DNA of 64,000 nucleotides from Anaerobacterium chartisolvens. Lineage in GTDB: Bacteria > Bacillota > Clostridia > Acetivibrionales > DSM-27016. The notes below the pieces were generated by a model. That model saw only the letters and a list, made by a program, of their open reading frames with translations. It had not been told where the DNA came from and made no database searches. The DNA is taken from assembly GCF_003337415.1 (NCBI RefSeq), contig NZ_QPJT01000002.1, positions 77,974 through 141,973 on the forward strand, in the 5' to 3' direction. Shown here piece by piece: positions 7,800 to 15,969 of the stretch (position 1 is its first letter; every line of letters begins with the position of its first letter). The translations under genes were made by a program, and so were the position numbers.

Positions 7800-8717
7800 A
7801 TGAATGTTATTAATAATATATTGTATGATATGCTTTACCACAGCACACCCATCATTTTGGCCGTTGTGGGAGGATTATTCGCACATAAGGCAAATGTTTT
7901 AAATATAGGGCTTGAGGGAATGATGCTTATGGGCGCTTTCTCCAGTGCATTAATAGTTATGCTTACAGGAAGCCTGTGGCTGGGAGTTATTATTAGTGTT
8001 CTGCTTACGCTTGTTCTTGGCCTTGCATTCTCTTTTTTCAGCGTAACTCTAAAGAGCAATTTTATAATTACAGGCTTTGGAATAAACTTGTTCGTGGCTG
8101 CATTAAGCGCGTTTGTACTCAAGTTCATGAAGCTTGCCAATATTAATGTCAGCTCGGTTGTGGATGTGGCGGGACTCAAAATCCATATTCCCTTTATTGC
8201 CGACATCCCTGTTCTGGGTGCGATTTTAAGCGGTCATACCGTTATTACCTATGCAGGCTTTGCTCTTATAATAATAGCCTCCGTTTTGCTGTATAATACA
8301 AAATTCGGAGTATATGTAAGAGTTGTGGGAGAAAACGAGGAAGCCGCAAAATCCGTAGGTATCAATGCAAATAGAATAAAGTACATTGCTGTGCTTATAG
8401 GTGCCGCGCTGTGCGCGCTTGCAGGAGTTGAGCTTGCTGTTGAAAGAATGGCGCTCTTTACTAATAATATGACTGCTGGCAGAGGCTTTATTGCCATAGC
8501 CGCCATTTATTGCGGAAGAGGAGAACCTCTGAAATGTTCGCTGTACGCATTGCTTTTCGGGCTTGCCAAATCGCTGGCTATAAATATGGCTTTGTATGCC
8601 GGCCCTGTATCAGGGTTGTTTGAGATTGTGCCCTATCTGACCATAGTGGCCGTACTCTTTGCAGTTTCGGTCATACAGAACCGCAGCAATAATATGAGGG
8701 GGTTTAAACTTGAGTAA
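7800..8717 (+). CDS. Nucleoside ABC importer permease, second subunit
   Basis: A 305-residue BPD_transp_2 permease. Segments HKANVLNIGLEGMMLMGAF (helix 2) and the coupling motif VGENEEAAKSVGIN are family hallmarks and parallel those of the first permease. ATG 7800 has GGAAGGGG 6 nt upstream; the frame is open further upstream but overlaps the first permease. The C-terminus overlaps the start of the cysteine hydrolase gene by 8 bp. Together with the lipoprotein and ATPase it makes a complete nucleoside importer. Confidence 0.9.
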   Translation: MNVINNILYDMLYHSTPIILAVVGGLFAHKANVLNIGLEGMMLMGAFSSALIVMLTGSLWLGVIISVLLTLVLGLAFSFFSVTLKSNFIITGFGINLFVAALSAFVLKFMKLANINVSSVVDVAGLKIHIPFIADIPVLGAILSGHTVITYAGFALIIIASVLLYNTKFGVYVRVVGENEEAAKSVGINANRIKYIAVLIGAALCALAGVELAVERMALFTNNMTAGRGFIAIAAIYCGRGEPLKCSLYALLFGLAKSLAINMALYAGPVSGLFEIVPYLTIVAVLFAVSVIQNRSNNMRGFKLE

Positions 8718-9282
8718 ATCAGCTTTAATAATTGTAGATATGCTGAAGGATTTTACAGATCCGCAGGGCTTGGTGTTTTACCCTCAGAACAGGGAGGTGC
8801 TTCCCAAAATAAAACGAGTGCTGGAGGAGAGCAGAAAGCACGGGCTTCTGGTTATATTCTTAAAGCACTGCTACCGAAGGGACAAGTTTGACAAAAATCT
8901 TCAGAACATGAGGCCAAGCTGCATTGAAGGGACGGACGGGGATGAAATAGATTCCATGCTTCATGTAGATCCCGTTAAGGACTATGTTATAAAAAAGCGC
9001 AGGTATAGCGGCTTTGTCGGCACTGATCTGGATATGGTTCTGAGGGAAAACGGAATTGAGAATGTAATAATAGTAGGTACAAAAACCAACTGCTGTATCC
9101 GCGCCACCGTTACAGATGCATATAATCTTGACTACATCCCTGTTGTAGTATCGGATTGTGTGGCGACAAACGACGAAATTGTCAACCAGGTACACCTGAC
9201 AGACATTAAAAAGTATCTCGGCAAGGTGGTAACCTCTGAGGAGCTTTTTGATCTTATGGATAAAGGAGAGATAACCAAATGA
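8710..9282 (+). CDS. Isochorismatase-like cysteine hydrolase
   Basis: A 190-residue member of the cysteine hydrolase family that includes nicotinamidase, isochorismatase and ureidoacrylate amidohydrolase. The catalytic triad is visible: Asp10 (IIVDMLKDF), Lys95/96 (VIKKRRYSGF) and Cys129 in GTKTNCCIRATV, followed by the usual T.TDA segment. It probably hydrolyses an amide of a nucleobase fragment or related compound; substrate cannot be told from sequence. TTG 8710 overlaps the permease end and has GAGGGGG upstream. Overlaps on both sides show it belongs to the transport and breakdown operon. Confidence 0.85.
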   Translation: MSKSALIIVDMLKDFTDPQGLVFYPQNREVLPKIKRVLEESRKHGLLVIFLKHCYRRDKFDKNLQNMRPSCIEGTDGDEIDSMLHVDPVKDYVIKKRRYSGFVGTDLDMVLRENGIENVIIVGTKTNCCIRATVTDAYNLDYIPVVVSDCVATNDEIVNQVHLTDIKKYLGKVVTSEELFDLMDKGEITK

Positions 9283-10235
9283 AATATGATGTAATAACAA
9301 GCGGTTATGTCAGCCTCGACAGGATAATAAAAACAAGTACCCTTGTAAGATATGGCTACACCTCACTTATAGAGAACAGCGGCAATGCTAAAATACATTA
9401 CGGAGGATGCTCCTCTAATATTTCCTATCTTCTGGCAAGGCTTGGGCTGAATGCTCTTCCTATAATCAGGGTAGGGGCGGAGGACTACACCGAAACGGGG
9501 TTTTATGAGTATTTAAAAAACGGCGGAGTTTGCCTGGATGCCGTTGAAAGTGTCCCTGATGAGACGACCTCCAACAGCTACCTGATTGCCGATGCAAATA
9601 ACAACCATATAACTATTTTTTATCCGGGGGCAATGGACGGTAAATATGCCGGCAGCTTAAAGGATGAGTTTTTTCAGCAGGCGCGGCTTGGAGTTATGAC
9701 GGTAGGCTCTTATGAGGATAATGAGGAGTTCTACAACAAGTGCATGAAGCATGATGTTCCATTGGTTTTCGGAATGAAATGCGATTTTGACGCTTTCCCT
9801 GAGAAGCTTTTTAAAAAAGTGATGTTTTCAAGCAAAATTATTTTTACCAATCAGGGTGAACGCGAGGAAATTGAAAGAATGTTCAAGCTTTCATCTATAA
9901 CGGAGCTTTTTGAAAAAGGGAGTGCCGACATTATAGTTACGACACTTGGTAAAAACGGAAGCGTGTATTTCCATAAAACAAACCAAGGCATAATTTCAAA
10001 CAGCATTGAGGCTGCCGAATTTGGAAAGGTCATAGATACCACAGGGTCGGGAGATGCTTACATGGCAGGGTTTCTTTACGGATATCTCAGCGGAAGGCAT
10101 GTTGAGGAATGCTGCAAGCTTGGAAGCGTTTTATCCTCCTTCATAATTGAAGCTGTGGGATGCACCACAAATGCGCCAACAAGGGAAGAGCTTATGGATC
10201 GCTATAATAAATTTATACTTCGGGAAGGAAAATAA
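9279..10235 (+). CDS. PfkB-family sugar or nucleoside kinase
   Basis: A 318-residue ribokinase-like kinase. The N-terminal substrate motif GGCSSNISYLLARLG (from residue 42) and the C-terminal ATP/anion-hole motif DTTGSGDAYMAGF (253-265, catalytic Asp259) are intact. Members phosphorylate ribose, nucleosides, pseudouridine or fructose phosphates. ATGA overlap (9279-9282) with the hydrolase gene indicates coupling. In this operon the substrate is most likely an imported nucleoside or a pentose released from it (inference). Confidence 0.88.
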   Translation: MKYDVITSGYVSLDRIIKTSTLVRYGYTSLIENSGNAKIHYGGCSSNISYLLARLGLNALPIIRVGAEDYTETGFYEYLKNGGVCLDAVESVPDETTSNSYLIADANNNHITIFYPGAMDGKYAGSLKDEFFQQARLGVMTVGSYEDNEEFYNKCMKHDVPLVFGMKCDFDAFPEKLFKKVMFSSKIIFTNQGEREEIERMFKLSSITELFEKGSADIIVTTLGKNGSVYFHKTNQGIISNSIEAAEFGKVIDTTGSGDAYMAGFLYGYLSGRHVEECCKLGSVLSSFIIEAVGCTTNAPTREELMDRYNKFILREGK

Positions 10236-10236
10236 A

Positions 10237-10989
10237 ATGGAGACATTATATTTACATGCTGATAAAGACAATATTGCTAAATACGTAATTTTTTCAGGCG
10301 ATCCCTGGCGTGTTGAGACGTTGTCAAAATTGCTTGATAATGCTAAGCATGTGGCATTTAGCAGGGAATTCAACACTTATACAGGCACATATAAGGGAAT
10401 GCCCGTAACTGTTTCATCAACGGGGATAGGGGCGCCGTCTGCCGCAATAGCCATGGAGGAAATGTACCAATGCGGCATGGAGATTGCGGTAAGAATGGGA
10501 ACCACTATGGGGCTTAAGGACGATATGCTTGGGAAGCTGGTAATACCCACGGGAGCAATGCGTGAGGAGTCCACCGGCACGACCTATGTCCCTCTGTCGT
10601 ACCCGGCTGTTGCCGATATTGGGCTTATAAATTGCATGAATAAAAGTGTTGTCAACAACGGAAGAAGCTATTTAAACGGAATTACCTGCACCATGGACGG
10701 CTTCTACAGTCAGATGCGCCAGTCACGGCTGAGTGAAAAAATGCAGGTGGATATTAATGAGACTTTTGACAGGCTTAAAAAGTACAATGTGCTTGCTGCC
10801 GATATGGAGTCAAGCTGTATGCTTGTGCTGGCAAATCTTATGGGTATCAAAGCCTGCATTGTCACTATGACAACGGTTCTTGAGAATCTGAAGGATATGT
10901 TAAGGGGTGACGACAGAAAGAAATCGGAGGAGGACTTGTGCAAAATCGTCCTTGACGGACTTCGTATATATAATAAGGAGGCTGATTGA
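10237..10989 (+). CDS. Nucleoside phosphorylase (NP-I, uridine/purine phosphorylase type)
   Basis: A 250-residue NP-I phosphorylase. Phosphate-binding residues are in SGDPWRVE (20-27) and VRMGTTMG (Arg86), and the ribose-binding ADMESS has Glu191, as in uridine phosphorylase and DeoD. It should split a nucleoside with phosphate into base and (deoxy)ribose-1-phosphate in the cytoplasm. The open frame begins at 10147, but ATG 10237 with GGGAAGGAA upstream gives the usual length and starts 2 bp after the kinase stop. Sequence alone does not fix the base specificity. Confidence 0.88.
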   Translation: METLYLHADKDNIAKYVIFSGDPWRVETLSKLLDNAKHVAFSREFNTYTGTYKGMPVTVSSTGIGAPSAAIAMEEMYQCGMEIAVRMGTTMGLKDDMLGKLVIPTGAMREESTGTTYVPLSYPAVADIGLINCMNKSVVNNGRSYLNGITCTMDGFYSQMRQSRLSEKMQVDINETFDRLKKYNVLAADMESSCMLVLANLMGIKACIVTMTTVLENLKDMLRGDDRKKSEEDLCKIVLDGLRIYNKEAD

Positions 10990-10991
10990 AG

Positions 10992-11786
10992 ATGAGTAAC
11001 TCAGACTTTATTGAAAGAGGCAAGCAATTTGTAATAGGCATGGTGCACTGCCTTCCCCTGCCCGGAACGCCGGGATTCTGCGGGGATATGAAAAAGATTA
11101 CCGAGCAGGCGGTAAATGACGCCTTAGTGCTCGAAGAATCGGGCATAGATGCCATTATAATTGAGAACATGGGCGACGGCCCCTTCGGAATTGTCATGGA
11201 TACCGAGCAGTCGTGCGCACTTGCGGCTATCAGTGCAATTGTAGCCCAAAAAGTAAAAATTCCGGTGGGAATAGACGCGGCAATGAATGACTATAAAACC
11301 TCACTTTCTATAGCTAAAGCCATTGGAGGAGCTTTTGTAAGGATTCCCGTGTTTGTGGATACTGTTGAGTTTTTTGGAGGGATAATAACTCCCTGCGCGA
11401 GGCAGGCCATGATTTTAAGAAAAAACCTTAATGCAGAGAACGTCAAAATTCTCGCCGACATACAGGTAAAGCATACCCATATGCTTCTTCCGCATGTCGC
11501 TATTGAGGATTCGGCAAAGGCAGCCGAGTCATGCGGGGCCGATGCTATTATTGTTACCGGCACGCATATCGGTGTTGAAACGCCCATTGAAATTATTCAG
11601 AGGGTAAGAAAGGTTACAAAAATTCCTCTCATTGCGGGAAGCGGGGTTAATACAGCCAATATAAGGCAGCAGCTTTCCATAGCCGACGGTGCCATTGTGG
11701 GCTCAAGCCTTAAAGAGGCAGGGCGTATTGAAAACCCCGTTTCAACTAAACTGGCAAAGGAATTAATAAACGCGTTAAAAGGATAA
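10992..11786 (+). CDS. BtpA/SgcQ-family TIM-barrel protein
   Basis: A 264-residue protein with the BtpA/SgcQ family signatures FVIGMVHCLPLPGTPGF, GIDAIIIENMGDGPFG and the phosphate-binding ending IPLIAGSGVNTANI..ADGAIVGSSLK. The family is named for a photosystem I biogenesis factor and for E. coli SgcQ, but in anaerobes it occurs in sugar and nucleoside gene clusters, where the activity is unknown. The barrel and phosphate-binding loop suggest a sugar-phosphate aldolase, isomerase or epimerase (inference). AAGGAGG precedes ATG 10992 by 10 nt; TTG 10986 is an alternative start. Confidence 0.85.
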   Translation: MSNSDFIERGKQFVIGMVHCLPLPGTPGFCGDMKKITEQAVNDALVLEESGIDAIIIENMGDGPFGIVMDTEQSCALAAISAIVAQKVKIPVGIDAAMNDYKTSLSIAKAIGGAFVRIPVFVDTVEFFGGIITPCARQAMILRKNLNAENVKILADIQVKHTHMLLPHVAIEDSAKAAESCGADAIIVTGTHIGVETPIEIIQRVRKVTKIPLIAGSGVNTANIRQQLSIADGAIVGSSLKEAGRIENPVSTKLAKELINALKG

Positions 11787-11789
11787 GTG

Positions 11790-12944
11790 ATGAATATGAT
11801 GAGACCTATGAAGCTTGCGGGAACAGAATTAATGTTTGGAAAGGGCTGCCTTGAGCACCTTAAAACGCTAAAAGGAACAAAGGCCCTTATAGTGACGGGC
11901 GGCTCCAGTATGAGGAAGAGCGGAATTCTTCAGAGGGTGATAGACCTGCTTTGTGAGGCGGGGATAAAAAGCGAGGTTTTCTCCGGCGTGGAGCCCGATC
12001 CGTTTTTCAGTACGGTATACAGCGGAGCTGAAGCGATGAAGGCCTTCGGCCCGGATATAATTGTGGGGCTTGGCGGAGGCTCCGCTATGGATGCCGCTAA
12101 GGCCATGTGGGTGTACTATGAGCATCCCGAGCTTACGAGGCTGTCGGACATTGTGCCTCCCAGCCCTATACCTAAGCTCAGAAACAAGGCGATACTGGTG
12201 TGCGTGCCTTCAACCAGCGGTACTGCCAGCGAGGTCAGCCGCTCGGTTGTAATCACCGATGATGAGACACATGTGAAATATGGCATAGGAAACATGGAAA
12301 TGATGCCGGACGTTGCAATTTGTGACCCGGAGGTCACTGTTACAATGCCTCCCTCTATTACGGCGGAGACGGGAATGGACGCTCTCACCCATGCGTTGGA
12401 GGCACTTGTATCTAAAAGGGCCAACTATTTAAGCAACATATTGTCAATTGCAGCGGCAAAGGACATCATCCGCTTTTTGCCCAAGGCTTATAACGATGGC
12501 TCTAATGTTGAATACAGGGAAATTATGCTCAATGCCTCCATGACGGCGGGGCTTGCGTTTACCAATGTTTCTCTGGGAATAGTCCATTCAATGGCACATA
12601 CGCTTGGAAGCTTTTTCGGCATCCCTCATGGCTTGGCGGATGCGGTTCTGCTCCCTTATGTCATGGCTTTTAATCAGGCGGAGGAATCTGCCGCGGATAT
12701 TTATACGGCTTTGGCAAAGGAGCTTGGCTCCGATAACCTTATTTCGGTGGTCAAGGAACTGAATAGCGCTCTGGGAATTGCAGGCTCCTTAAGCGGGCTT
12801 ATTAAAGACAGTGCCGCATATATGGAAAAGCTTGATGAGATGGCGGAAATGGCTAAAAATGACGGCTGTACAAAGACAAACCCCGTTATTCCCACGGTAC
12901 AGCAATTGAAAGCATTGTTTGTACAGGCATATTCAGGCAATTGA
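11790..12944 (+). CDS. Iron-containing alcohol dehydrogenase
   Basis: A 384-residue group III (iron-dependent) alcohol dehydrogenase. NAD(P) binding is marked by GLGGGSAMDAAK (93-104) and PSTSGTASEV; the metal ligands Asp197, His201, His266 and His280 have the same spacing as in FucO (GMDALTH, IVHSMAH, IPHGLADA). It probably reduces an aldehyde made by the breakdown pathway to an alcohol, balancing NADH in an anaerobe. ATG 11790 lies 3 bp after the previous stop with AAAGGA upstream. The neighbouring barrel proteins could generate its aldehyde substrate (inference). Confidence 0.93.
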   Translation: MNMMRPMKLAGTELMFGKGCLEHLKTLKGTKALIVTGGSSMRKSGILQRVIDLLCEAGIKSEVFSGVEPDPFFSTVYSGAEAMKAFGPDIIVGLGGGSAMDAAKAMWVYYEHPELTRLSDIVPPSPIPKLRNKAILVCVPSTSGTASEVSRSVVITDDETHVKYGIGNMEMMPDVAICDPEVTVTMPPSITAETGMDALTHALEALVSKRANYLSNILSIAAAKDIIRFLPKAYNDGSNVEYREIMLNASMTAGLAFTNVSLGIVHSMAHTLGSFFGIPHGLADAVLLPYVMAFNQAEESAADIYTALAKELGSDNLISVVKELNSALGIAGSLSGLIKDSAAYMEKLDEMAEMAKNDGCTKTNPVIPTVQQLKALFVQAYSGN

Positions 12945-12956
12945 AATTATTGTAGC

Positions 12957-13052
12957 TATATAGGATGCAATAAAGATTTTACAAACATAGAGGATATAAT
13001 TGCTTACATCAAATTATATCCTCCATGTAAAATCTTTATTGCTAAATATATA
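12957..13052 (+). repeat. Palindromic hairpin element, copy A (short, 96 bp)
   Basis: Consists of the two ~45-bp terminal arms only: left arm CTATATAGGATGCAATAAAG..., right arm ending ...CTTTATTGCTAAATATATA, joined by GCTTACATCAA. Compared with the long copies the whole central part is missing, with CA microhomology at the junction. It sits inside the nucleoside operon between the alcohol dehydrogenase and the TrpA-like gene. Confidence 0.85.
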
Positions 13053-13109
13053 AATAAATTAAGTGTTTTTATACACAGATATATGACTATAGAAAGGTAA
13101 GATTTACAA

Positions 13110-13832
13110 ATGAAATTAATTTGCTATTTATCAAACGGATATCCCACTATGGAGTCTGGTATCCGTATTGCAAAGGAGTATGTAGAAGCCGGCTGCGATA
13201 TAATTGAGGTGGATTTTCCGTCCTCAGACCCGTTTCTCGAGGGGGAGTATATTGCGGGGAGAATGAAATCGGCGCTTGAAGGGTGCAGCGATTACAGCCG
13301 GTATATGGATAGCATTAAAGCTATTAAAAGCGATAATCCCAATACAAAGCTGGTATTGCTTTGCTATGAGGATACCATTTTGAAGATTGGCACACAGCCC
13401 TTTATTGAATTTTGTACTCAAAACCAAATTCACGACATGATTTATGTAGGGGGCGACAATGAAGAGGTAAAAAGCAGTATAATTAAAAGCGGCATGAAGA
13501 TTTCCTGTTATGTGCAGTTTCATATGCCGGAGGAAGAAATAAAAGCGGCACTTGCCTCCAACGGATTTGTTTATATGCAGGCAAAGCCTACGGCCAATAA
13601 TATAAACCCATTATATCCGACTTTAAAGGATTGCATAGATGAATTGAAAAGAAGGGGCATTACAAGAGAAATCTATGCCGGTGTGGGAATTTACACAACC
13701 GAAGATATCCAGATGGCAAAAAATGCGGGGGCGGATGCCGTATTTGTAGGCAGCACCATCTTAAAGCTGCAGACGGATATACCAAAAATGAAAGAAATTA
13801 TTGCACGTTTTAAAAAAGCCTGCAGTGAATAA
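13110..13832 (+). CDS. TrpA-like TIM-barrel protein (tryptophan synthase alpha homologue)
   Basis: A 240-residue barrel related to tryptophan synthase alpha. The catalytic region reads IIEVDFPSSDPFLEGEY: Glu33 matches TrpA Glu49, but the second catalytic residue, Asp60 in the TrpA SDP..DG motif, is Glu44 here. The phosphate-binding end is VGIYTTEDIQMA..GADAVFVGSTI. No other trp genes are present and it closes the nucleoside cluster, so a role in tryptophan synthesis is unlikely. A retro-aldol split of a sugar phosphate, as TrpA does with indoleglycerol phosphate, is a reasonable guess. AAAGG lies upstream of ATG 13110. Confidence 0.75.
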   Translation: MKLICYLSNGYPTMESGIRIAKEYVEAGCDIIEVDFPSSDPFLEGEYIAGRMKSALEGCSDYSRYMDSIKAIKSDNPNTKLVLLCYEDTILKIGTQPFIEFCTQNQIHDMIYVGGDNEEVKSSIIKSGMKISCYVQFHMPEEEIKAALASNGFVYMQAKPTANNINPLYPTLKDCIDELKRRGITREIYAGVGIYTTEDIQMAKNAGADAVFVGSTILKLQTDIPKMKEIIARFKKACSE

Positions 13833-13835
13833 AAA

Positions 13836-13889
13836 AACAGAGCCGGTGGCGGAAACCCCGCTGCCGGCTCTGAATACGTTTATTTTTTC
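13836..13889. terminator. Bidirectional terminator between convergent genes
   Basis: CAGAGCCGG (13838-13846) pairs with CCGGCTCTG (13864-13872), with further TGGCGG/CCGCTG pairing inside. A-runs on the left and a T-rich stretch on the right serve both strands. Confidence 0.85.
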
Positions 13890-15766
13890 AGTCCGTTTTT
13901 TTCAACTATTATCTGTGAAATATCATATTCCTTTCTATACCGTGACAAATCCTGCTCATAATGATTATCTGTGTACCGTTCTCCCGTTTCTATATCAAAT
14001 GCCCCCGACAGGCCCGACATATAAATGTATTCATCGGTTACTAAAGATCCGTTTCTTAAAAGGGCATATCCTGTTTTGGCATTGAGCAGATCCTTGCCTA
14101 TGGCATAGGGTGCATCCAGCTCCATAAGGTTGGCGATTGTAGGCAGTATATCAATTTCTCCTCCTGTGGTGACGATTGTTTTGCCCTCCTCTACTCCGGG
14201 GCAGCGTATGATTAACGGCACCTTTTGTATCTTCTGCCACTCGAATTCACTATAGGTAAAGCCCAGAAACTCATCCAGATCGGTGGTATCGTGCTTTGGT
14301 ATGGCATAATGGTCACCGTAAACTACCAGCAGACTGTTGTCATATAAGCCTTGGGACTTAAGATCCCGTATAAATTCTCCAATACATATGTCGGCATAAT
14401 TTGCACCCATAAAGTATTGCCCCAGCACCGAACCCTTGTATTTACCAGGATTGAGACTGCTTTTGCTGGAATAGTCGAAATTATAGGGGAAATGGCTGGA
14501 CAGAGTCAACAGCAGACTGTAAAAAGGCTTGCCGGTATCAATCAGAGAGAGAGATTGCTTAAAAAAGGACCAGTCACTTAATCCCCAGCCTACCTTTTCG
14601 TTCATTTCAAAGCTTGAATTGGTATGGAACTCCTTAAAGCCGAGAGATTTAAACATTACCGCTCTGTTCCAGAAGCTGGGCCTGTTGGCGTGAAAGGCAT
14701 AGGTGTTGTAACCCTCCTCATTGAGCATTTTGGGAAGGGAATGATAATTGTTTCCGGGGTACCTGAAGTTTACGCTTCCCTGTCTTATGGGATATAAAGA
14801 GGTATTGACCAGAAACTCTGCGTCCGAAGTATTGCCGTCACCTATCTGGTAATAGAAATTACTGAAATAGGTGCCCTCCTTCATTAGCTTGTTGAGATTA
14901 GGCGTGATCTCCTGACCGTCTATAGATCTGCCTATTACAAAATCCTGAAGGGCTTCTACTTGAATTATTATAAGGTTCTTGCCCTTTGCGGCTCCTCTGT
15001 ATTTGGTTCCCGCTGCCTCACGGTTTTGGTAAAAGCTTTGAATTTCCCTCTTTTCAGAAGCAGACAGCGTGCGGTCTTCCAATATCGTTTCATTGATAAA
15101 GTTTTTAGTGTCATAGCAGTGATAATAAAGAACGCCCATGTACTGGCTCACATAATTATTATCAATGGAAAAGGAGGGCTTGTAGGCCTTGGAATAGGAG
15201 AAATATATTCCCGATATGCCTATAACCACCATAAGCACGGCAGGGATTAGCCTTTTCAATATGTGAAGCCTTCCCGTATTCATTTTTACCGTTGCCACAA
15301 AAAGAGCAGCCATAAAGGGGAGATCAAGGAGGAATATAACATCCTTGGGTTTGAAAAGGCTTACAACGCTGCCCCCTATCGAATCCACTACACCAATCTG
15401 ATACAATGTGGGGACGGAAATGGGGTGGTAATAATAACGGAAATATACTGTGTCGGCAAACAGTATAACTGTCAGCACGATATGTACCACTAAAAGGGCA
15501 ACGTGCCTCCTTCTGTTAAACACAATAAGCACTGCCGCCGCTATTATAAGAAGGGTGCATATTGAAGACACATACATGTTTCTGTTGAGCCATCCTGTAA
15601 AGGGCAGAGCATTAATTTTGGAGGTAAACTGAAAATAAAAGGCCTTTGTAAAAATTGCGGCTAAAAATAAAAGCCAGTATGCTGCTTCGGCGATTATGGG
15701 AAGGCTGTCTTTAATGTTTTTCCTTATCGGCGAGTTAGTTTTCTTTAATGAGTTAAATAAATTCAA
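13880..15766 (-). CDS. LtaS-like sulfatase-fold phosphoglycerol transferase
   Basis: A 628-residue membrane enzyme with five N-terminal helices (within residues 20-200) and a large extracellular alkaline-phosphatase/sulfatase domain. Active-site signatures are IIIQVEALQDF (metal-binding Glu), IGDGNTSDAEF (nucleophile Thr in the LtaS G.TSD.EF context), VVYGDHY and EIDILPTIANLM. Family members transfer glycerol phosphate from phosphatidylglycerol to build lipoteichoic acid or related polymers outside the membrane; pgsA, which feeds phosphatidylglycerol synthesis, lies 1.5 kb away. TTG 15766 follows GAGGAGGG at 9 nt. Confidence 0.88.
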   Translation of the reverse strand: MNLFNSLKKTNSPIRKNIKDSLPIIAEAAYWLLFLAAIFTKAFYFQFTSKINALPFTGWLNRNMYVSSICTLLIIAAAVLIVFNRRRHVALLVVHIVLTVILFADTVYFRYYYHPISVPTLYQIGVVDSIGGSVVSLFKPKDVIFLLDLPFMAALFVATVKMNTGRLHILKRLIPAVLMVVIGISGIYFSYSKAYKPSFSIDNNYVSQYMGVLYYHCYDTKNFINETILEDRTLSASEKREIQSFYQNREAAGTKYRGAAKGKNLIIIQVEALQDFVIGRSIDGQEITPNLNKLMKEGTYFSNFYYQIGDGNTSDAEFLVNTSLYPIRQGSVNFRYPGNNYHSLPKMLNEEGYNTYAFHANRPSFWNRAVMFKSLGFKEFHTNSSFEMNEKVGWGLSDWSFFKQSLSLIDTGKPFYSLLLTLSSHFPYNFDYSSKSSLNPGKYKGSVLGQYFMGANYADICIGEFIRDLKSQGLYDNSLLVVYGDHYAIPKHDTTDLDEFLGFTYSEFEWQKIQKVPLIIRCPGVEEGKTIVTTGGEIDILPTIANLMELDAPYAIGKDLLNAKTGYALLRNGSLVTDEYIYMSGLSGAFDIETGERYTDNHYEQDLSRYRKEYDISQIIVEKNGLKK

Positions 15767-15817
15767 AGTCGTGAACCCTCCTCTTTCCTCAGTATTGTTG
15801 ACTCAAAGTCTATAATT

Positions 15818-15846
15818 ATTCTAGTTCAAATGCTTTTTAATTTCAA
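15818..15846 (-). promoter_or_regulatory. Promoter of the LtaS-like gene
   Basis: On the minus strand TTGAAA (15846-15841), 17 nt, TAGAAT (15823-15818), about 52 bp before the TTG start. Confidence 0.55.
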
Positions 15847-15874
15847 CATAAGTTTTAAGAGAAAGTTTTTTAAG

Positions 15875-15903
15875 TTGACATTTATGTATTGATAATAAAT
15901 AAT
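15875..15903 (+). promoter_or_regulatory. Promoter of rimO-pgsA
   Basis: TTGACA (15875-15880), 17 nt, AATAAT (15898-15903), divergent from the LtaS-like gene promoter. Confidence 0.55.
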
Positions 15904-15969
15904 AGTAGAGAATGAGCTACAGTCTGCAAGAATAATAAACATAGGCATTTAAGATTGGAGAGTATAATT

